The notes: a model not told the origin generated them from the letters alone. Positions 1 through 6,594 are shown, counted from the stretch's first letter. The stretch: 6,843 nt of DNA from Thiobacillus sp. (GCA_024710445.1 JANJUT010000121.1:1-6843), one strand, 5' to 3'. Numbers and translations are program-made.

Positions 1-547
1 GCGCCTGCACCAGCCGCCAGTTGAGACGGATATGACCGCGCCGGGTGCAGCTGCCCCATTGCGTCTGCGCGTTGGACAGGGCAAAACGGCTGGGTGCGCG
101 GCCCAGCTTGCGTGCGACGCGCGTGAGCCGCCAGGCCAGCAAACGTTCGGCGCGGGCCAGCAGCCAGGCGCGCACCAGTTCATTGGCATCCGCATTCAGC
201 GGCGCATAGATGCGCAGCGTATCGCCATGCCGGCGTACCTCGTGGAATAGCGAGGCCCGGACATCGAGTTTCAGCCTGCGCCCCAGATAGCGCAGTTCGT
301 TCGCCAACGTCGGGGCGGCCTGCGGCGCGCGCGTCTGCATGCGCACCCAGGTACGATGCAGCCAGTCGCGCTGCAGCAGCATGTAGCGTTCGATCTCGGC
401 GCGCGGGGTCCAGCTCGGCGCGTGGATGCGCACCTCGCGCGGGGTCACCGTCAACCCCAGCGTGCGACGGCGGTGCGAGCGCCACAACTGATAGGGAACG
501 GCGGCGTCGCCGATCTGCAGGACGCCGTTATTGGCGTGCGGCAGCAG
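1..547 (-). CDS. YgjP/SprT-like zinc metallopeptidase (DUF45, M48-related), C-terminus cut by window edge
   Basis: A minus-strand frame stays open from inside plsC to the window edge, showing about 182 residues if it begins at CTG 547. The N-terminal part contains AVPYQLWRSHRRRTLGLTV, the strand-rich beginning typical of YgjP-family proteins, and a helix-rich middle follows. Near the edge comes TQWGSCTRRGHIRLNWRL, the family signature that precedes the zinc site. The HExxH catalytic motif normally follows within about 30 residues and lies outside the window, so catalysis cannot be confirmed. The family consists of predicted cytosolic metal-dependent proteases of poorly known role. The start is uncertain. 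The frame has no ATG or GTG near the expected N-terminus. CTG at 547 or 544 sits about 7 bases after a GAGG, TTG codons lie further upstream, and the first in-frame ATG (679) is deep inside plsC. The gene overlaps the 3' end of plsC, so translation is probably coupled. The family call is solid; the start is not. Confidence 0.8.
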   Translation of the reverse strand, partial: MLPHANNGVLQIGDAAVPYQLWRSHRRRTLGLTVTPREVRIHAPSWTPRAEIERYMLLQRDWLHRTWVRMQTRAPQAAPTLANELRYLGRRLKLDVRASLFHEVRRHGDTLRIYAPLNADANELVRAWLLARAERLLAWRLTRVARKLGRAPSRFALSNAQTQWGSCTRRGHIRLNWRLVQA

Positions 548-1250
548 GAGGGAGCCTCGCCATTTCGGTTTCGATCCAGGCTTCCACCGCGCGCGTGAGT
601 TCGGCTGCGGTCCTGCCTTCGGTGGGCATGACGGGGCCAATCCGCACCGTGACCGTGCCGGGTCGCTTGATGAAGGCATTCTTCGGCCAGACTTCGCCGG
701 CGTTGTGCGCAACCGGCACGATCGGCGTACCGGTTTCGGCCGCCAGCCAACTGCCGCCGATGCCGTAACGGCCTTTTTCGCCCGGGGCGACGCGTGTGCC
801 TTCCGGGAACACCAGCACCCAGAATCCCGACTCAAGCCTTTCCTTGCCCTGCCGGACGATTTGCTTGAGCGCCTCGCGCCCGGCGCCGCGGTCAATCGCG
901 ATGGGATTCAACAACCGGAAGGCCCAGCCAAAAAACGGCACGTTCAGAAGCTCCTGTTTGATCACGGGCGAGACCGGCGGAAACATAAACAAAAACGCCA
1001 CCGTTTCCCACGCCGACTGGTGCTTGGCGAGAATGATGGCGGGCTGCTTCGGCAGATGCTCCAGTCCTTCCACCACATAACGGATGCCCAGCACCCCGCG
1101 CGCCAGCCAGATCACGATGTGGTTATAGCCGGTGATCAGCCGATAGCGCGTATGGACAGAAAACGGAAGGCTGAACAGGGCGACGACACTGAAAAATATC
1201 GTCAACGCGGTCTGCAGGACCGCAAAAATTACCGAGCGAATCAGGTTCAT
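528..1250 (-). CDS. plsC: 1-acyl-sn-glycerol-3-phosphate acyltransferase (PlsC family)
   Basis: This 240-residue protein belongs to the lysophospholipid acyltransferase family. The family transfers an acyl chain to the sn-2 position of lysophosphatidate, giving phosphatidate for membrane lipids. A hydrophobic N-terminal segment (about residues 5-30) should hold it to the inner membrane. The motifs appear in order: the acyltransferase block KHQSAWET (His77, with Glu82 where the HX4D motif usually has Asp), the glycerol-phosphate block AIDRGAGREA (about 118-127), FPEGTR (148-153) and PIVPVAHN (176-183). The Glu variant of HX4D also occurs in other betaproteobacterial homologues, so I do not read it as loss of function. 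The length is normal. The ATG shares the bases ATGA with the gmhB stop, and no strong ribosome binding site is visible, so expression probably depends on coupling to gmhB. Homologues also include lyso-ornithine lipid acyltransferases, so substrate specificity is inferred. Confidence 0.92.
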   Translation of the reverse strand: MNLIRSVIFAVLQTALTIFFSVVALFSLPFSVHTRYRLITGYNHIVIWLARGVLGIRYVVEGLEHLPKQPAIILAKHQSAWETVAFLFMFPPVSPVIKQELLNVPFFGWAFRLLNPIAIDRGAGREALKQIVRQGKERLESGFWVLVFPEGTRVAPGEKGRYGIGGSWLAAETGTPIVPVAHNAGEVWPKNAFIKRPGTVTVRIGPVMPTEGRTAAELTRAVEAWIETEMARLPPAAARQ

Positions 1251-1789
1251 GCCGTTGCTGCTAAAAGATGTTCAACGGCCTCGCTGAGGTCTGCAAATAC
1301 CGGGATGTCCCTGGGAAACCCACCGGCCGCCAGCGTTTTCATGCCTTTGCCGGTTTTCACCAGAAACGGGCGTGCACCCACACTGGCCGCGGCTTCCAGA
1401 TCGCGCAGCGAATCGCCTATCGAGGGCACCCCCTGCAGGTCGCGGCCATAACGTGTGGCAATTTCATTGAACAGCCCCGGCCTGGGCTTGCGGCATTCGC
1501 AATTCATCTCGGCCGCATGCGGACAATAGAACACCGCCTCGATACGCCCCCCCATCTGGGTCACCGCCTTGTGCATCTTGGCGTGAATGGCATTCAGCGT
1601 TGCCATTTCGAACAAGCCGCGCGCCAGCCCGGATTGATTGGTTGCCACCACCACGCGCCAGCCATCGCGCGTCAACCGCGCAATCGCTTCCAGACTGCCG
1701 GGAATGGGTTTCCATTCGTCCGGCGACTTGATGAACTGGTCGGAGTCGATGTTGATGACACCGTCACGATCGAGAATGATGAGCTTCAT
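1247..1789 (-). CDS. gmhB: D-glycero-D-manno-heptose 1,7-bisphosphate 7-phosphatase
   Basis: This is a 180-residue cytosolic HAD-superfamily phosphatase. GmhB removes the C7 phosphate of heptose bisphosphate on the route to ADP-heptose, the precursor of the LPS inner core. The visible motifs are LDRDGVIN (residues 6-13, nucleophile Asp7 and acid Asp9), ATNQSG (49-54), a zinc-binding loop with Cys89, His91, Cys97 and Cys99, Lys101 just after it, and GDSLRDLEAA (125-134, magnesium-binding Asp126 and Asp130). All key residues of the zinc-containing GmhB type are present. The frame is open further upstream to about 2017, but that extension runs through a repeat-like structured region. ATG 1789 is preferred because it begins the conserved MKLIILDRDG and has AAGG 7 bases upstream (1797-1800). 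The stop overlaps the plsC start by ATGA. The distance to glyS is 248 bases, so it may be in the glyS transcript or have its own promoter. Confidence 0.93.
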   Translation of the reverse strand: MKLIILDRDGVINIDSDQFIKSPDEWKPIPGSLEAIARLTRDGWRVVVATNQSGLARGLFEMATLNAIHAKMHKAVTQMGGRIEAVFYCPHAAEMNCECRKPRPGLFNEIATRYGRDLQGVPSIGDSLRDLEAAASVGARPFLVKTGKGMKTLAAGGFPRDIPVFADLSEAVEHLLAATA

Positions 1790-1814
1790 GAATAAACCTT
1801 GGGGCGGCGGTTGG

Positions 1815-1932
1815 ACGCACTCGATGGTGCGGCCAGGCGAGAGGCTGGCACGAAGCGGCGACGCGGCAGGCTCATGCCTGCAAGAAGAAGCGACAAAGCC
1901 AGGCGCTTGCCTGGTCGTGCCAGCGAGTGCGT
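1815..1932. repeat. Nested inverted-repeat element (multi-stem structure) between glyS and gmhB
   Basis: Four perfect stems are nested in 118 bases. The outer stem pairs 1815-1823 with 1924-1932 (9 bp). Directly inside on the right, 1845-1853 pairs with 1915-1923 (9 bp, CTGGCACGA with TCGTGCCAG). Inside that lie two tight hairpins: 1866-1871 with 1876-1881 (GCAGGC, loop TCAT) and 1899-1904 with 1909-1914 (CCAGGC, loop GCTT). The second hairpin abuts the enclosing stem. A 21-base bulge lies at 1824-1844. There is no T-run after the structure on either strand, so it is not a standard intrinsic terminator. It resembles REP-type or transposon-end palindromes, or a structured RNA. On the minus strand the bases from 1875 down to 1843 read MSLPRRRFVPA, which recalls the N-terminus of REP-associated transposases; this part is a weak inference. 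Confidence 0.7.
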
Positions 1933-2037
1933 AGCGTGCCCATCCGACATCATGGTATGTGAGACTCGAGTCATGCTGCTCATGTGGCTTCCATACGGGG
2001 GAAGTAAAGCGGTCCACTGCCGTTCCAGGGTTTCATA

Positions 2038-4182
2038 TTACGCCGCCAGACGCGAGATGTCCGCCACCCGGTTCATGGTCTGGTGCAACTGCTTCAGCAG
2101 CGCCAGCCGGTTGGCTTTCAGGGCGGGATCGTCGGCGTTGACCATCACGCTGTCGAAGAAGGCGTCGACCGGTTCCCGCAGGGCGGCCAGCGCCTGCAGC
2201 GAGGCGGTGTAGTCGCCTGACGCAAACGCGGCATCGGCCTTGGGCGAGATCTCGCCGAGCGCGGCAAACAGCGCGGTCTCGGCAGCCTCGACAAAGCGCG
2301 CGGGGTCAGCCGTATTCCCGACTTCGCCTTCAGCCTTTTTCAGGATGTTGCCAACACGCTTGTTGGCGGCAGCGAGGCTCGGCGACTCGGGCAGCGAGGC
2401 GAACTCGCGTACCGCGGCGAGGCGCTTGCCGATTTCCGGCAGCGGCGGGTAGCTGGCGAACACCGCCGCGATGGCCTCGGCACCAAAGTGTGGCGCCAGC
2501 TGGTTGGCATTGCGCTCGTAAATGAACAGCTTGAGTTCCTCGGCCACGTTGCCGGCCAGCAGGCCTGCCGGGAAAACGGACAGCGCATGCTCGATCAGGT
2601 CGTCAAGCTTCAACTGCAAACCTGTTATGCCCGCATTCAAATCCAGCAACTGGAACGACTTGATCACCGACAAGGCATGACGGCGCAGCGCAAACGGGTC
2701 CTTGTCGCCGGTCGGCTTGAGGCCGATGCCCCAGATGCCCACCAGCGTTTCCATGCGGTCGGCGATCTGCAGCACTTCGCTGACCAGGTTGGAGACCGCT
2801 TCGGTCTCTTCGCGCCGCACCAGATACTGGTCGGCGATCGCCTGGGCGACGCTTTCGTCCTCGCCATCGTGGCGCGCGTAATAGCCGCCCATGATGCCCT
2901 GCAGTTCCGGGAATTCGCCGACCATGTCGGTCAGCAGGTCGGCTTTGGACAACCGTGCTGCGCGGTCGGCGTGTTCGACGTTCGCCCCGACCTGCCCAGC
3001 CACCCATCGCGCAATCGCCCGCACGCGCTCCACCCGCTCGCCCTGGGTGCCGAGCCTGTTGTGATACACCACCCTGGCCAACCCGGAGACTCGCGACTCC
3101 AGCGTCTTCTTGCGATCCTGGTCGAAGAAGAACTTGGCATCGGCCAGTCGCGGGCGGACTACCCTTTCATTGCCCTCGACCACCGCAGACGCATCGTCGG
3201 GCGAGATGTTGGAGACGATCAGGAACTGGCTGGTAAGCTTGCCCGCCGCATCCAGCAGCGGGAAGTATTTCTGGTTCGCCTTCATCGTCAGGATCAGGCA
3301 TTCCTGCGGCACTTCGAGGAAAGCCTGCTCGAACTCGCCAACCAGCACATTGGGGCGCTCGACCAGCGCGGTGACTTCGTCCAGCAGCGCATCGTCCTCG
3401 ATCGGCTTCAGTCCGGAAGGTGCAGCGGCCGCCTGCAACTGACGCACGATCTCGGCACGGCGTTCGGCAAAACCGGCGATCACGGCGCCATCGTCTTTCA
3501 GCTGGCTGGCATAGCTGTCAGCAGAGGCGATCACCACCGGATTCACGCGCGCCTCGAAGCGATGGCCCTGCGTCTCGCGTCCGGCCTGCAAACCCAGCAC
3601 CGAAACCGGCACGATTTCTGTTCCATGTAAGGCGATCAGACTATGGGCTGGCCGTACAAAGTTGACGGTTTCCCAGCCATCCCTTGACGGATTCGGATAC
3701 GTCATCACTTTTGGAATGGGTAATTTCTCCAAGGCGTCTTTAATTGCACCTTCCAAGCGAATGTACAGGGGGCCACCAGCAGCAAGATCTTCGCGATGCT
3801 TAATGACTTGCTTGCCACCATCCTCTTCAACAAAAACTCGTTCATCCATCAACCATGAAATGTCTACTTCATCGTGGTACATGGAACGCAAGCGTTTCAA
3901 TAAAGGAGCTTTAGGCTTACCGTCCTCGTCTAGACCTACCGACGCAGGCATAAGAGTTTTGGGCGATTGAGGGCGTGGCTGCGAAATCTCTCGCACACCC
4001 GTTATGTGTACGGCTAACCGTCTAGGCGTGGCAAAGCTTGTCAACTCGGAGTTCGGCTCCAGGAAGTCATTCAATTCCAGACCTTCAAACACTTTCGAGG
4101 CAAAAACCTCCCCCAGCTTTTTCAACGCCTTGGGCGGCAGTTCTTCGACAAAGAGTTCGACCAGCAGGGCCTGCGTGCTCAT
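2038..4182 (-). CDS. glyS: Glycine--tRNA ligase beta subunit
   Basis: This 714-residue protein is the beta chain of the alpha2beta2 glycyl-tRNA synthetase, which binds tRNA-Gly while the alpha chain activates glycine. The N-terminus [15 protein letters not shown] (residues 6-20) is characteristic. An HD-domain-like core follows, with [16 protein letters not shown] (about 364-379), [20 protein letters not shown] (409-428) and GIMGGYYA (429-436). DKDPFALRR (494-502) is another family signature, and a C-terminal helical anticodon-binding-like region follows (about 600-714, with [16 protein letters not shown] at 681-696). The length is slightly above the E. coli protein (689). The ATG shares ATGA with the glyQ stop and has AAGGAGG just upstream (4187-4193), a strong ribosome binding site. 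Base composition changes inside the gene: residues from about 20 to 190 use many A/T-ending codons, unlike the rest. No frame break or lost motif is seen, so the gene should be functional. Confidence 0.97.
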   Translation of the reverse strand: MSTQALLVELFVEELPPKALKKLGEVFASKVFEGLELNDFLEPNSELTSFATPRRLAVHITGVREISQPRPQSPKTLMPASVGLDEDGKPKAPLLKRLRSMYHDEVDISWLMDERVFVEEDGGKQVIKHREDLAAGGPLYIRLEGAIKDALEKLPIPKVMTYPNPSRDGWETVNFVRPAHSLIALHGTEIVPVSVLGLQAGRETQGHRFEARVNPVVIASADSYASQLKDDGAVIAGFAERRAEIVRQLQAAAAPSGLKPIEDDALLDEVTALVERPNVLVGEFEQAFLEVPQECLILTMKANQKYFPLLDAAGKLTSQFLIVSNISPDDASAVVEGNERVVRPRLADAKFFFDQDRKKTLESRVSGLARVVYHNRLGTQGERVERVRAIARWVAGQVGANVEHADRAARLSKADLLTDMVGEFPELQGIMGGYYARHDGEDESVAQAIADQYLVRREETEAVSNLVSEVLQIADRMETLVGIWGIGLKPTGDKDPFALRRHALSVIKSFQLLDLNAGITGLQLKLDDLIEHALSVFPAGLLAGNVAEELKLFIYERNANQLAPHFGAEAIAAVFASYPPLPEIGKRLAAVREFASLPESPSLAAANKRVGNILKKAEGEVGNTADPARFVEAAETALFAALGEISPKADAAFASGDYTASLQALAALREPVDAFFDSVMVNADDPALKANRLALLKQLHQTMNRVADISRLAA
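3615..4125 (-). other. Low-GC, atypical-codon segment within glyS (possible recombinant block)
   Basis: Counted by hand, 3661-4140 has 241 G/C of 480 (50%). The 60-base line just before it (3541-3600) has 41 of 60, and the first glyQ line (4201-4260) also has 41 of 60. Lines sampled deeper in glyS have 38 and 42 of 60. In the low-GC part, minus-strand codons include many TTA, TTG, CTA, AAA, GAA, GTT and ATT. The edges are approximate: the left change falls near 3610-3620 and the right near 4125. The reading frame is intact, so a homologous replacement from a lower-GC relative is the simplest explanation. Confidence 0.6.
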
Positions 4183-5102
4183 GCGGCCTCCTTCTTCGCA
4201 AGCTGGGCGCTGACTTCATCCGCCCATTCCTTCGGCGCCATCGGGAAACCCAGCCGCGCCCGGCTGTCGAGATAGCTCTTCGCCACCGCGCGCGCCAGAT
4301 TGCGGATGCGGCCGATATAGGCCGCGCGCTCGGTTACCGAAATCGCGCCGCGCGCGTCGAGCAGATTGAACGTGTGTGCCGCCTTCAGCACCTGCTCATA
4401 GCCCGGCAACGCCAGTTGCGCGGCCATCAATTCCTGCGCCGTCTTCTCGTGCGCGCTGAACGCGGTCAGCAGGAAATCGACATCGCTGTGTTCGAAGTTG
4501 TAGGTCGACTGTTCTACCTCGTTCTGGTGATACACATCGCGATACGTCAGCCCTTTGGTCCACACCAGATCGAACACGCTTTCCACGCCCTGCAGATACA
4601 TCGCCAGGCGTTCCAGACCATAGGTGATTTCGCCGGTGATCGGCTTGCAGTCGATGCCGCCAACCTGCTGGAAATAGGTGAACTGCGTCACTTCCATGCC
4701 GTTCAGCCACACCTCCCAGCCCAGCCCCCAGGCGCCGAGCGTCGGATTTTCCCAGTCGTCCTCGACGAAACGCACGTCGTTCTTCTTCAGGTCAAATCCC
4801 AGCGCTTCCAGCGAACCCAGATACAACTCCAGAATGTCGGCCGGCGCCGGCTTCAATACCACCTGGAACTGGTAGTAATGCTGCAGCCGGTTGGGGTTGT
4901 CGCCATAGCGCCCGTCCTTGGGGCGACGGCTCGGCTGCACGTAGGCGGCCTTCCACGGCTCCGGGCCAAGGGCGCGCAGAAAGGTGGCGGTATGCGACGT
5001 ACCCGCGCCGACTTCCATGTCGTAGGGCTGCAGCAATGCACAACCGCGCTCGGCCCAGTAGCGCTGCAGGGTAAGGATGATGTCCTGAAAGGTGGGTTTC
5101 AC
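4179..5102 (-). CDS. glyQ: Glycine--tRNA ligase alpha subunit
   Basis: This 307-residue class II aminoacyl-tRNA synthetase subunit binds ATP and glycine and forms glycyl-adenylate. It works in an alpha2beta2 complex with GlyS in the cytosol. The N-terminus [20 protein letters not shown] (residues 4-23) and [20 protein letters not shown] (23-42) are nearly invariant in the family. Motif 2 is [20 protein letters not shown] (53-72), followed by [13 protein letters not shown]. Motif 3 is [16 protein letters not shown] (157-172). The length fits (E. coli about 303). The start is GTG at 5102-5100, since the + strand reads CAC there. No better ATG precedes the conserved MKPTFQDI, and upstream in-frame codons run into repeat DNA. 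No clear Shine-Dalgarno is visible before the GTG, which is unusual for an essential gene. It is the first gene of the minus-strand block and overlaps glyS by four bases, which helps equal subunit supply. Confidence 0.97.
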   Translation of the reverse strand: MKPTFQDIILTLQRYWAERGCALLQPYDMEVGAGTSHTATFLRALGPEPWKAAYVQPSRRPKDGRYGDNPNRLQHYYQFQVVLKPAPADILELYLGSLEALGFDLKKNDVRFVEDDWENPTLGAWGLGWEVWLNGMEVTQFTYFQQVGGIDCKPITGEITYGLERLAMYLQGVESVFDLVWTKGLTYRDVYHQNEVEQSTYNFEHSDVDFLLTAFSAHEKTAQELMAAQLALPGYEQVLKAAHTFNLLDARGAISVTERAAYIGRIRNLARAVAKSYLDSRARLGFPMAPKEWADEVSAQLAKKEAA

Positions 5103-5132
5103 GGTGGATTAGCGGCTTTTCGGGAAAGCGGC

Positions 5133-5138
5133 ATTTTA
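5133..5138 (-). promoter_or_regulatory. Candidate -10 box for glyQ
   Basis: On the minus strand TAAAAT (one mismatch to TATAAT) lies about 30 bases before the glyQ GTG, leaving a short leader. No good -35 hexamer is seen 16-18 bases upstream. This is a weak call based on position and sequence only. Confidence 0.25.
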
Positions 5139-5203
5139 ACGTGGTTGGGGTGGGTTTTCGTTGTTGGATGTTGTTGGGGATAGTGGTGCGCTACTGACCG
5201 TTG

Positions 5204-5260
5204 GCCGGGGGTAGCCCGGCGGCTAGTTACTTTCTTTTGCTTCGCCAAAAGAAAGTAGCC
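5204..5260. repeat. Two adjacent hairpins upstream of glyQ
   Basis: The first hairpin is GCCGGG (5204-5209) with CCCGGC (5215-5220). The second, directly after it, pairs TACTTTCTTTTG (5228-5239) with CAAAAGAAAGTA (5246-5257) around loop CTTCGC, with GGC and GCC at its ends (5221-5223, 5258-5260). The sequence resembles an intergenic repeat I recall from many betaproteobacteria, which is often mis-annotated as a short protein containing FLLAKQKKVT. I found no second copy of this part in the window. Confidence 0.6.
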
Positions 5261-5273
5261 AAAGAAAAGGCGA

Positions 5274-5439
5274 CCCCGCTCATCCCCGAAACCCCGAAAA
5301 CCGAACCTGCCGGGTGGGCGGCAAAGAACTCGCCCCGCTTTTGCTGGGTTGATTTGATTTTGTGAGCGGGGCTCAGACACCTTTGCCGCTGATCCACCCG
5401 ACAGGCTCGGTTTTCGGCGGGGCTGAGAGGGGAAAGAAG
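5274..5439. repeat. Left copy of flanking repeat: long imperfect palindrome
   Basis: The outer arms CCCC(G)CTCATCCCCG and CGGCGGGGCTGAGAGGGG, the middle arms GAAAACCGAACCTGCCGGG and CCCGACAGGCTCGGTTTTC, and the inner arms GCCCCGC and GCGGGGC fold onto each other around roughly 5350. The result is a palindrome of about 160 bases with small interruptions. The part 5313-5439 recurs inverted at 6595-6721 with 10 mismatches over 127 positions and no gap. It carries no convincing gene; frames open across it are repeat-derived. A MITE-like or REP-like intergenic element is the likely class. Confidence 0.8.
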
Positions 5440-5465
5440 CCGACGCGGGGTGCGCGACTTGTCAT

Positions 5466-5497
5466 AAAAAACGCCAGGCATTACTGCCTGGCGTTTT
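5466..5497 (-). terminator. Rho-independent terminator after the 47-residue gene
   Basis: A perfect 10-bp stem, ACGCCAGGCA (5471-5480) with TGCCTGGCGT (5485-5494), closes a four-base loop TTAC. On the minus strand it is followed by a run of T (5470-5466), right after the stop of the 47-residue gene. A shorter T run on the other side means it could also work on the plus strand. Confidence 0.9.
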
Positions 5498-5498
5498 G

Positions 5499-5642
5499 CT
5501 ACTTACTTCTGACCAGGAAGCACCAAGTTTCATAACCGTAATCCCAAGCGTCAAGAACCCTGGAACTGTTCTTTACGCGGCGGAAACGGCAATAGACCGG
5601 GCGCCAGCCTGGAGGAACATTACGGATAATGGTTTTCCGCAT
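5499..5642 (-). CDS. Small uncharacterised protein, 47 residues
   Basis: I do not recognise this protein. The frame is open from 5747, but ATG 5642 is the likely start because AGGAG stands six bases upstream (5649-5653) and no ribosome binding site supports the longer form. The sequence begins MRKTIIRNVPPGW and contains PVYCRFRRV and AWDYGYETWCFLVR. It has three Trp, two Cys and many Arg/Lys, and it ends TSK-like with a basic RSK. It has no signal peptide or membrane helix, and alternating hydrophobic residues suggest a small beta-sheet protein, possibly nucleic-acid binding; that role is only an inference from composition. The stop is two bases from a strong terminator, and the 190-residue gene lies upstream on the same strand, separated by a hairpin. 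The strong ribosome binding site, terminator and compact frame argue for a real gene. Confidence 0.6.
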   Translation of the reverse strand: MRKTIIRNVPPGWRPVYCRFRRVKNSSRVLDAWDYGYETWCFLVRSK

Positions 5643-5648
5643 ACATTT

Positions 5649-5653
5649 CTCCT
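5649..5653 (-). promoter_or_regulatory. Ribosome binding site deciding the start of the 47-residue gene
   Basis: CTCCT on the plus strand reads AGGAG on the minus strand, with six bases to ATG 5642. It favours the 47-residue form over the 82-residue open frame that begins at 5747. An ATG at 5646 is out of frame. Confidence 0.65.
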
Positions 5654-5755
5654 GGTGCCTCAGGGGAAACAACAGGGGGCACATTGTTGAACAAAGCGGA
5701 ATCCAGTATCCTGACAGGGCTTCATCTGCTGGAACTGGGTTTCCCATTCCGCAAC

Positions 5756-5792
5756 AAAGGCCATCTGTTAGCGCAGGTGGCCTTTATCTTTT
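5756..5792. terminator. Hairpin terminator between the two accessory genes
   Basis: AAAGGCCATCTG (5756-5767) pairs with CAGGTGGCCTTT (5774-5785) around loop TTAGCG. The stem is 12 bp and perfect except for one position, which is U-G in plus-strand RNA and A-C in minus-strand RNA. A plus-strand transcript would be followed by TTTATCTTTT, the better terminator orientation. By position it sits 13 bases after the stop of the 190-residue gene on the minus strand. It may act in both directions or attenuate read-through into the 47-residue gene. Confidence 0.65.
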
Positions 5793-5798
5793 AGGGCT

Positions 5799-6371
5799 CT
5801 AGGAACCCGTTACCGAATAGGCATATGCGCTTACGACCCCGCAGATTTTCTTCGCTTCATCTACAGACAAATCAGCTGGCAATCCAAAAATTTTTACTGC
5901 GACCCCCGGTCTAAGCGGGATCGGTAAGGTCAAGTTGTCAGCGCTTGTTGTTAAATCAACTGCGGGCTGGTGGGTGGGTGCGCTTTCTTTCTCGGCCACA
6001 GTAGGGCGTCTCTTGGCTTGTTTTGCGCCCTCGCTCTTTGTCTTTCCATTGCTTTTTGCTGTGTTTGGCTTAAACCCAGAAGGGTTTGCCACATACGAAA
6101 GAAAGTCATCCAGAGAAGCGTAAAAGCGGCTTCTATATACAGTTAAGCTACTTGGGCTATATCGCTTCCCCGCGATGTTTTGGAAGCGTAGAAATGCATG
6201 TTCTCTGTCCAAGGCGCGCAAATCTTGACGCTCTGCGTCATCCAAGGACTCGAGTATTTTCTGTGAGGCGGTTTTCCTACTGGTTGCCGTCTCTTTGTTC
6301 ATGAGCCCTTTTTCAATCACATAGTCCCAGAACTCACTCAGCTTGGCTGCGGAATATTTGTCGGCACTCAT
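5799..6371 (-). CDS. Uncharacterised 190-residue protein with recombinase-like helical N-terminus
   Basis: I cannot name this gene. Residues 1-98 are helical and acidic/basic mixed (SEFWDYVIEKGLMNKETA, then LTVYRSRFYASLDDFLSYV at 76-94). The pattern resembles the SAM-like core-binding domain at the N-terminus of tyrosine recombinases, but no catalytic domain (R...HxxR...Y) follows. Residues 99-142 form a Lys/Ser/Thr-rich linker without order. Residues 147-185 (LTLPIPLRPGVAVKIFGLPADLSVDEAKKI and a helix) form a strand-plus-helix tail that I recall as a recurrent C-terminal segment in many bacterial hypothetical proteins. The start ATG 6371 has AAAGGAGG at 6385-6378, an excellent ribosome binding site. 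Sampled lines of the gene are 45-47% GC, against 63-70% in the housekeeping genes, which indicates foreign origin. There is no signal peptide or membrane helix. A DNA-binding role is possible but unproven. Confidence 0.8.
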   Translation of the reverse strand: MSADKYSAAKLSEFWDYVIEKGLMNKETATSRKTASQKILESLDDAERQDLRALDREHAFLRFQNIAGKRYSPSSLTVYRSRFYASLDDFLSYVANPSGFKPNTAKSNGKTKSEGAKQAKRRPTVAEKESAPTHQPAVDLTTSADNLTLPIPLRPGVAVKIFGLPADLSVDEAKKICGVVSAYAYSVTGS

Positions 6372-6377
6372 GGCATT

Positions 6378-6385
6378 CCTCCTTT
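6378..6385 (-). promoter_or_regulatory. Strong ribosome binding site of the 190-residue gene
   Basis: AAAGGAGG on the minus strand lies six bases before ATG 6371 and fixes that start. Confidence 0.8.
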
Positions 6386-6396
6386 TGTGAGATTGA

Positions 6397-6446
6397 ATAG
6401 TTTCATGGATTAATTAACGTGTCAACAAATTAAACATTTTCGTCAA
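6397..6446 (-). promoter_or_regulatory. Promoter region of the 190-residue gene with two TTGAC boxes
   Basis: An AT-rich stretch on the minus strand holds TTGACG (6446-6441) and a perfect -35 hexamer TTGACA (6425-6420), 21 bases apart start to start. With a 17-base spacer the second would use AACTAT (6402-6397) as -10, a poor match. TATTCA gives a better match but a 20-base spacer. Both boxes are followed by TTAAT-containing sequence, so they may also be paired operator half-sites. The exact start is uncertain. Confidence 0.45.
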
Positions 6447-6507
6447 TAACTTTTGTTTGTGTTGGCTGTTAGGACCGGGTCTTGATTATCTTTGTGGGGC
6501 CTGCGTA

Positions 6508-6571
6508 GGGCGCATGAACCACAGGCGTTATGTTCCGAATGTGCGTCATAACTCAAGCATACGTAGCGCCC
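6508..6571. repeat. Nested imperfect palindrome upstream of the 190-residue gene
   Basis: GGGCGC (6508-6513) faces GCGCCC (6566-6571), and inside it GTTATG (6527-6532) faces CATAAC (6547-6552). Both pairs share the same centre and are separated by unpaired 13-base flanks on each side. No gene is seen from 6372 to 6594; this palindrome and the promoter are what that gap holds. Confidence 0.4.
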
Positions 6572-6594
6572 CGTTACCCCCGTCCTGGTTTTGA

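Noticed and set aside
528..1451. Long plus-strand open frame of about 306 codons opposite plsC and gmhB
   Set aside because: It is antisense to two genes with complete catalytic motifs, is rich in His, Arg and Gln as shadows of GC-rich genes are, and resembles nothing I know.
1980..2036. 18-codon frame just after the glyS stop (MKPWNGSG...)
   Set aside because: It is too short, lacks a ribosome binding site and has no supporting context.
4038..5183. 381-codon plus-strand frame opposite glyQ
   Set aside because: It covers the antisense of an unmistakable glyQ. Its length follows from the codon bias of the true gene.
5221..5439. CRISPR array or tandem repeat
   Set aside because: The repeats here are inverted palindromes, not regularly spaced direct repeats.
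5099..5481. Two minus-strand frames upstream of glyQ encoding 84-93 residues
   Set aside because: They run through palindromic repeat DNA, including the FLLAKQKK translation typical of intergenic repeats. They lack good ribosome binding sites and collide with glyQ start signals.
5643..5747. N-terminal extension making the 47-residue gene 82 residues long
   Set aside because: There is no ribosome binding site at 5747, the extension is unlike a protein start, and the internal ATG at 5642 has a strong AGGAG.
6503..6571. Possible integron attC site
   Set aside because: There is a vague resemblance to attC (TAACTCAAGC), but no proper RYYYAAC/GTTRRRY core pair is present.
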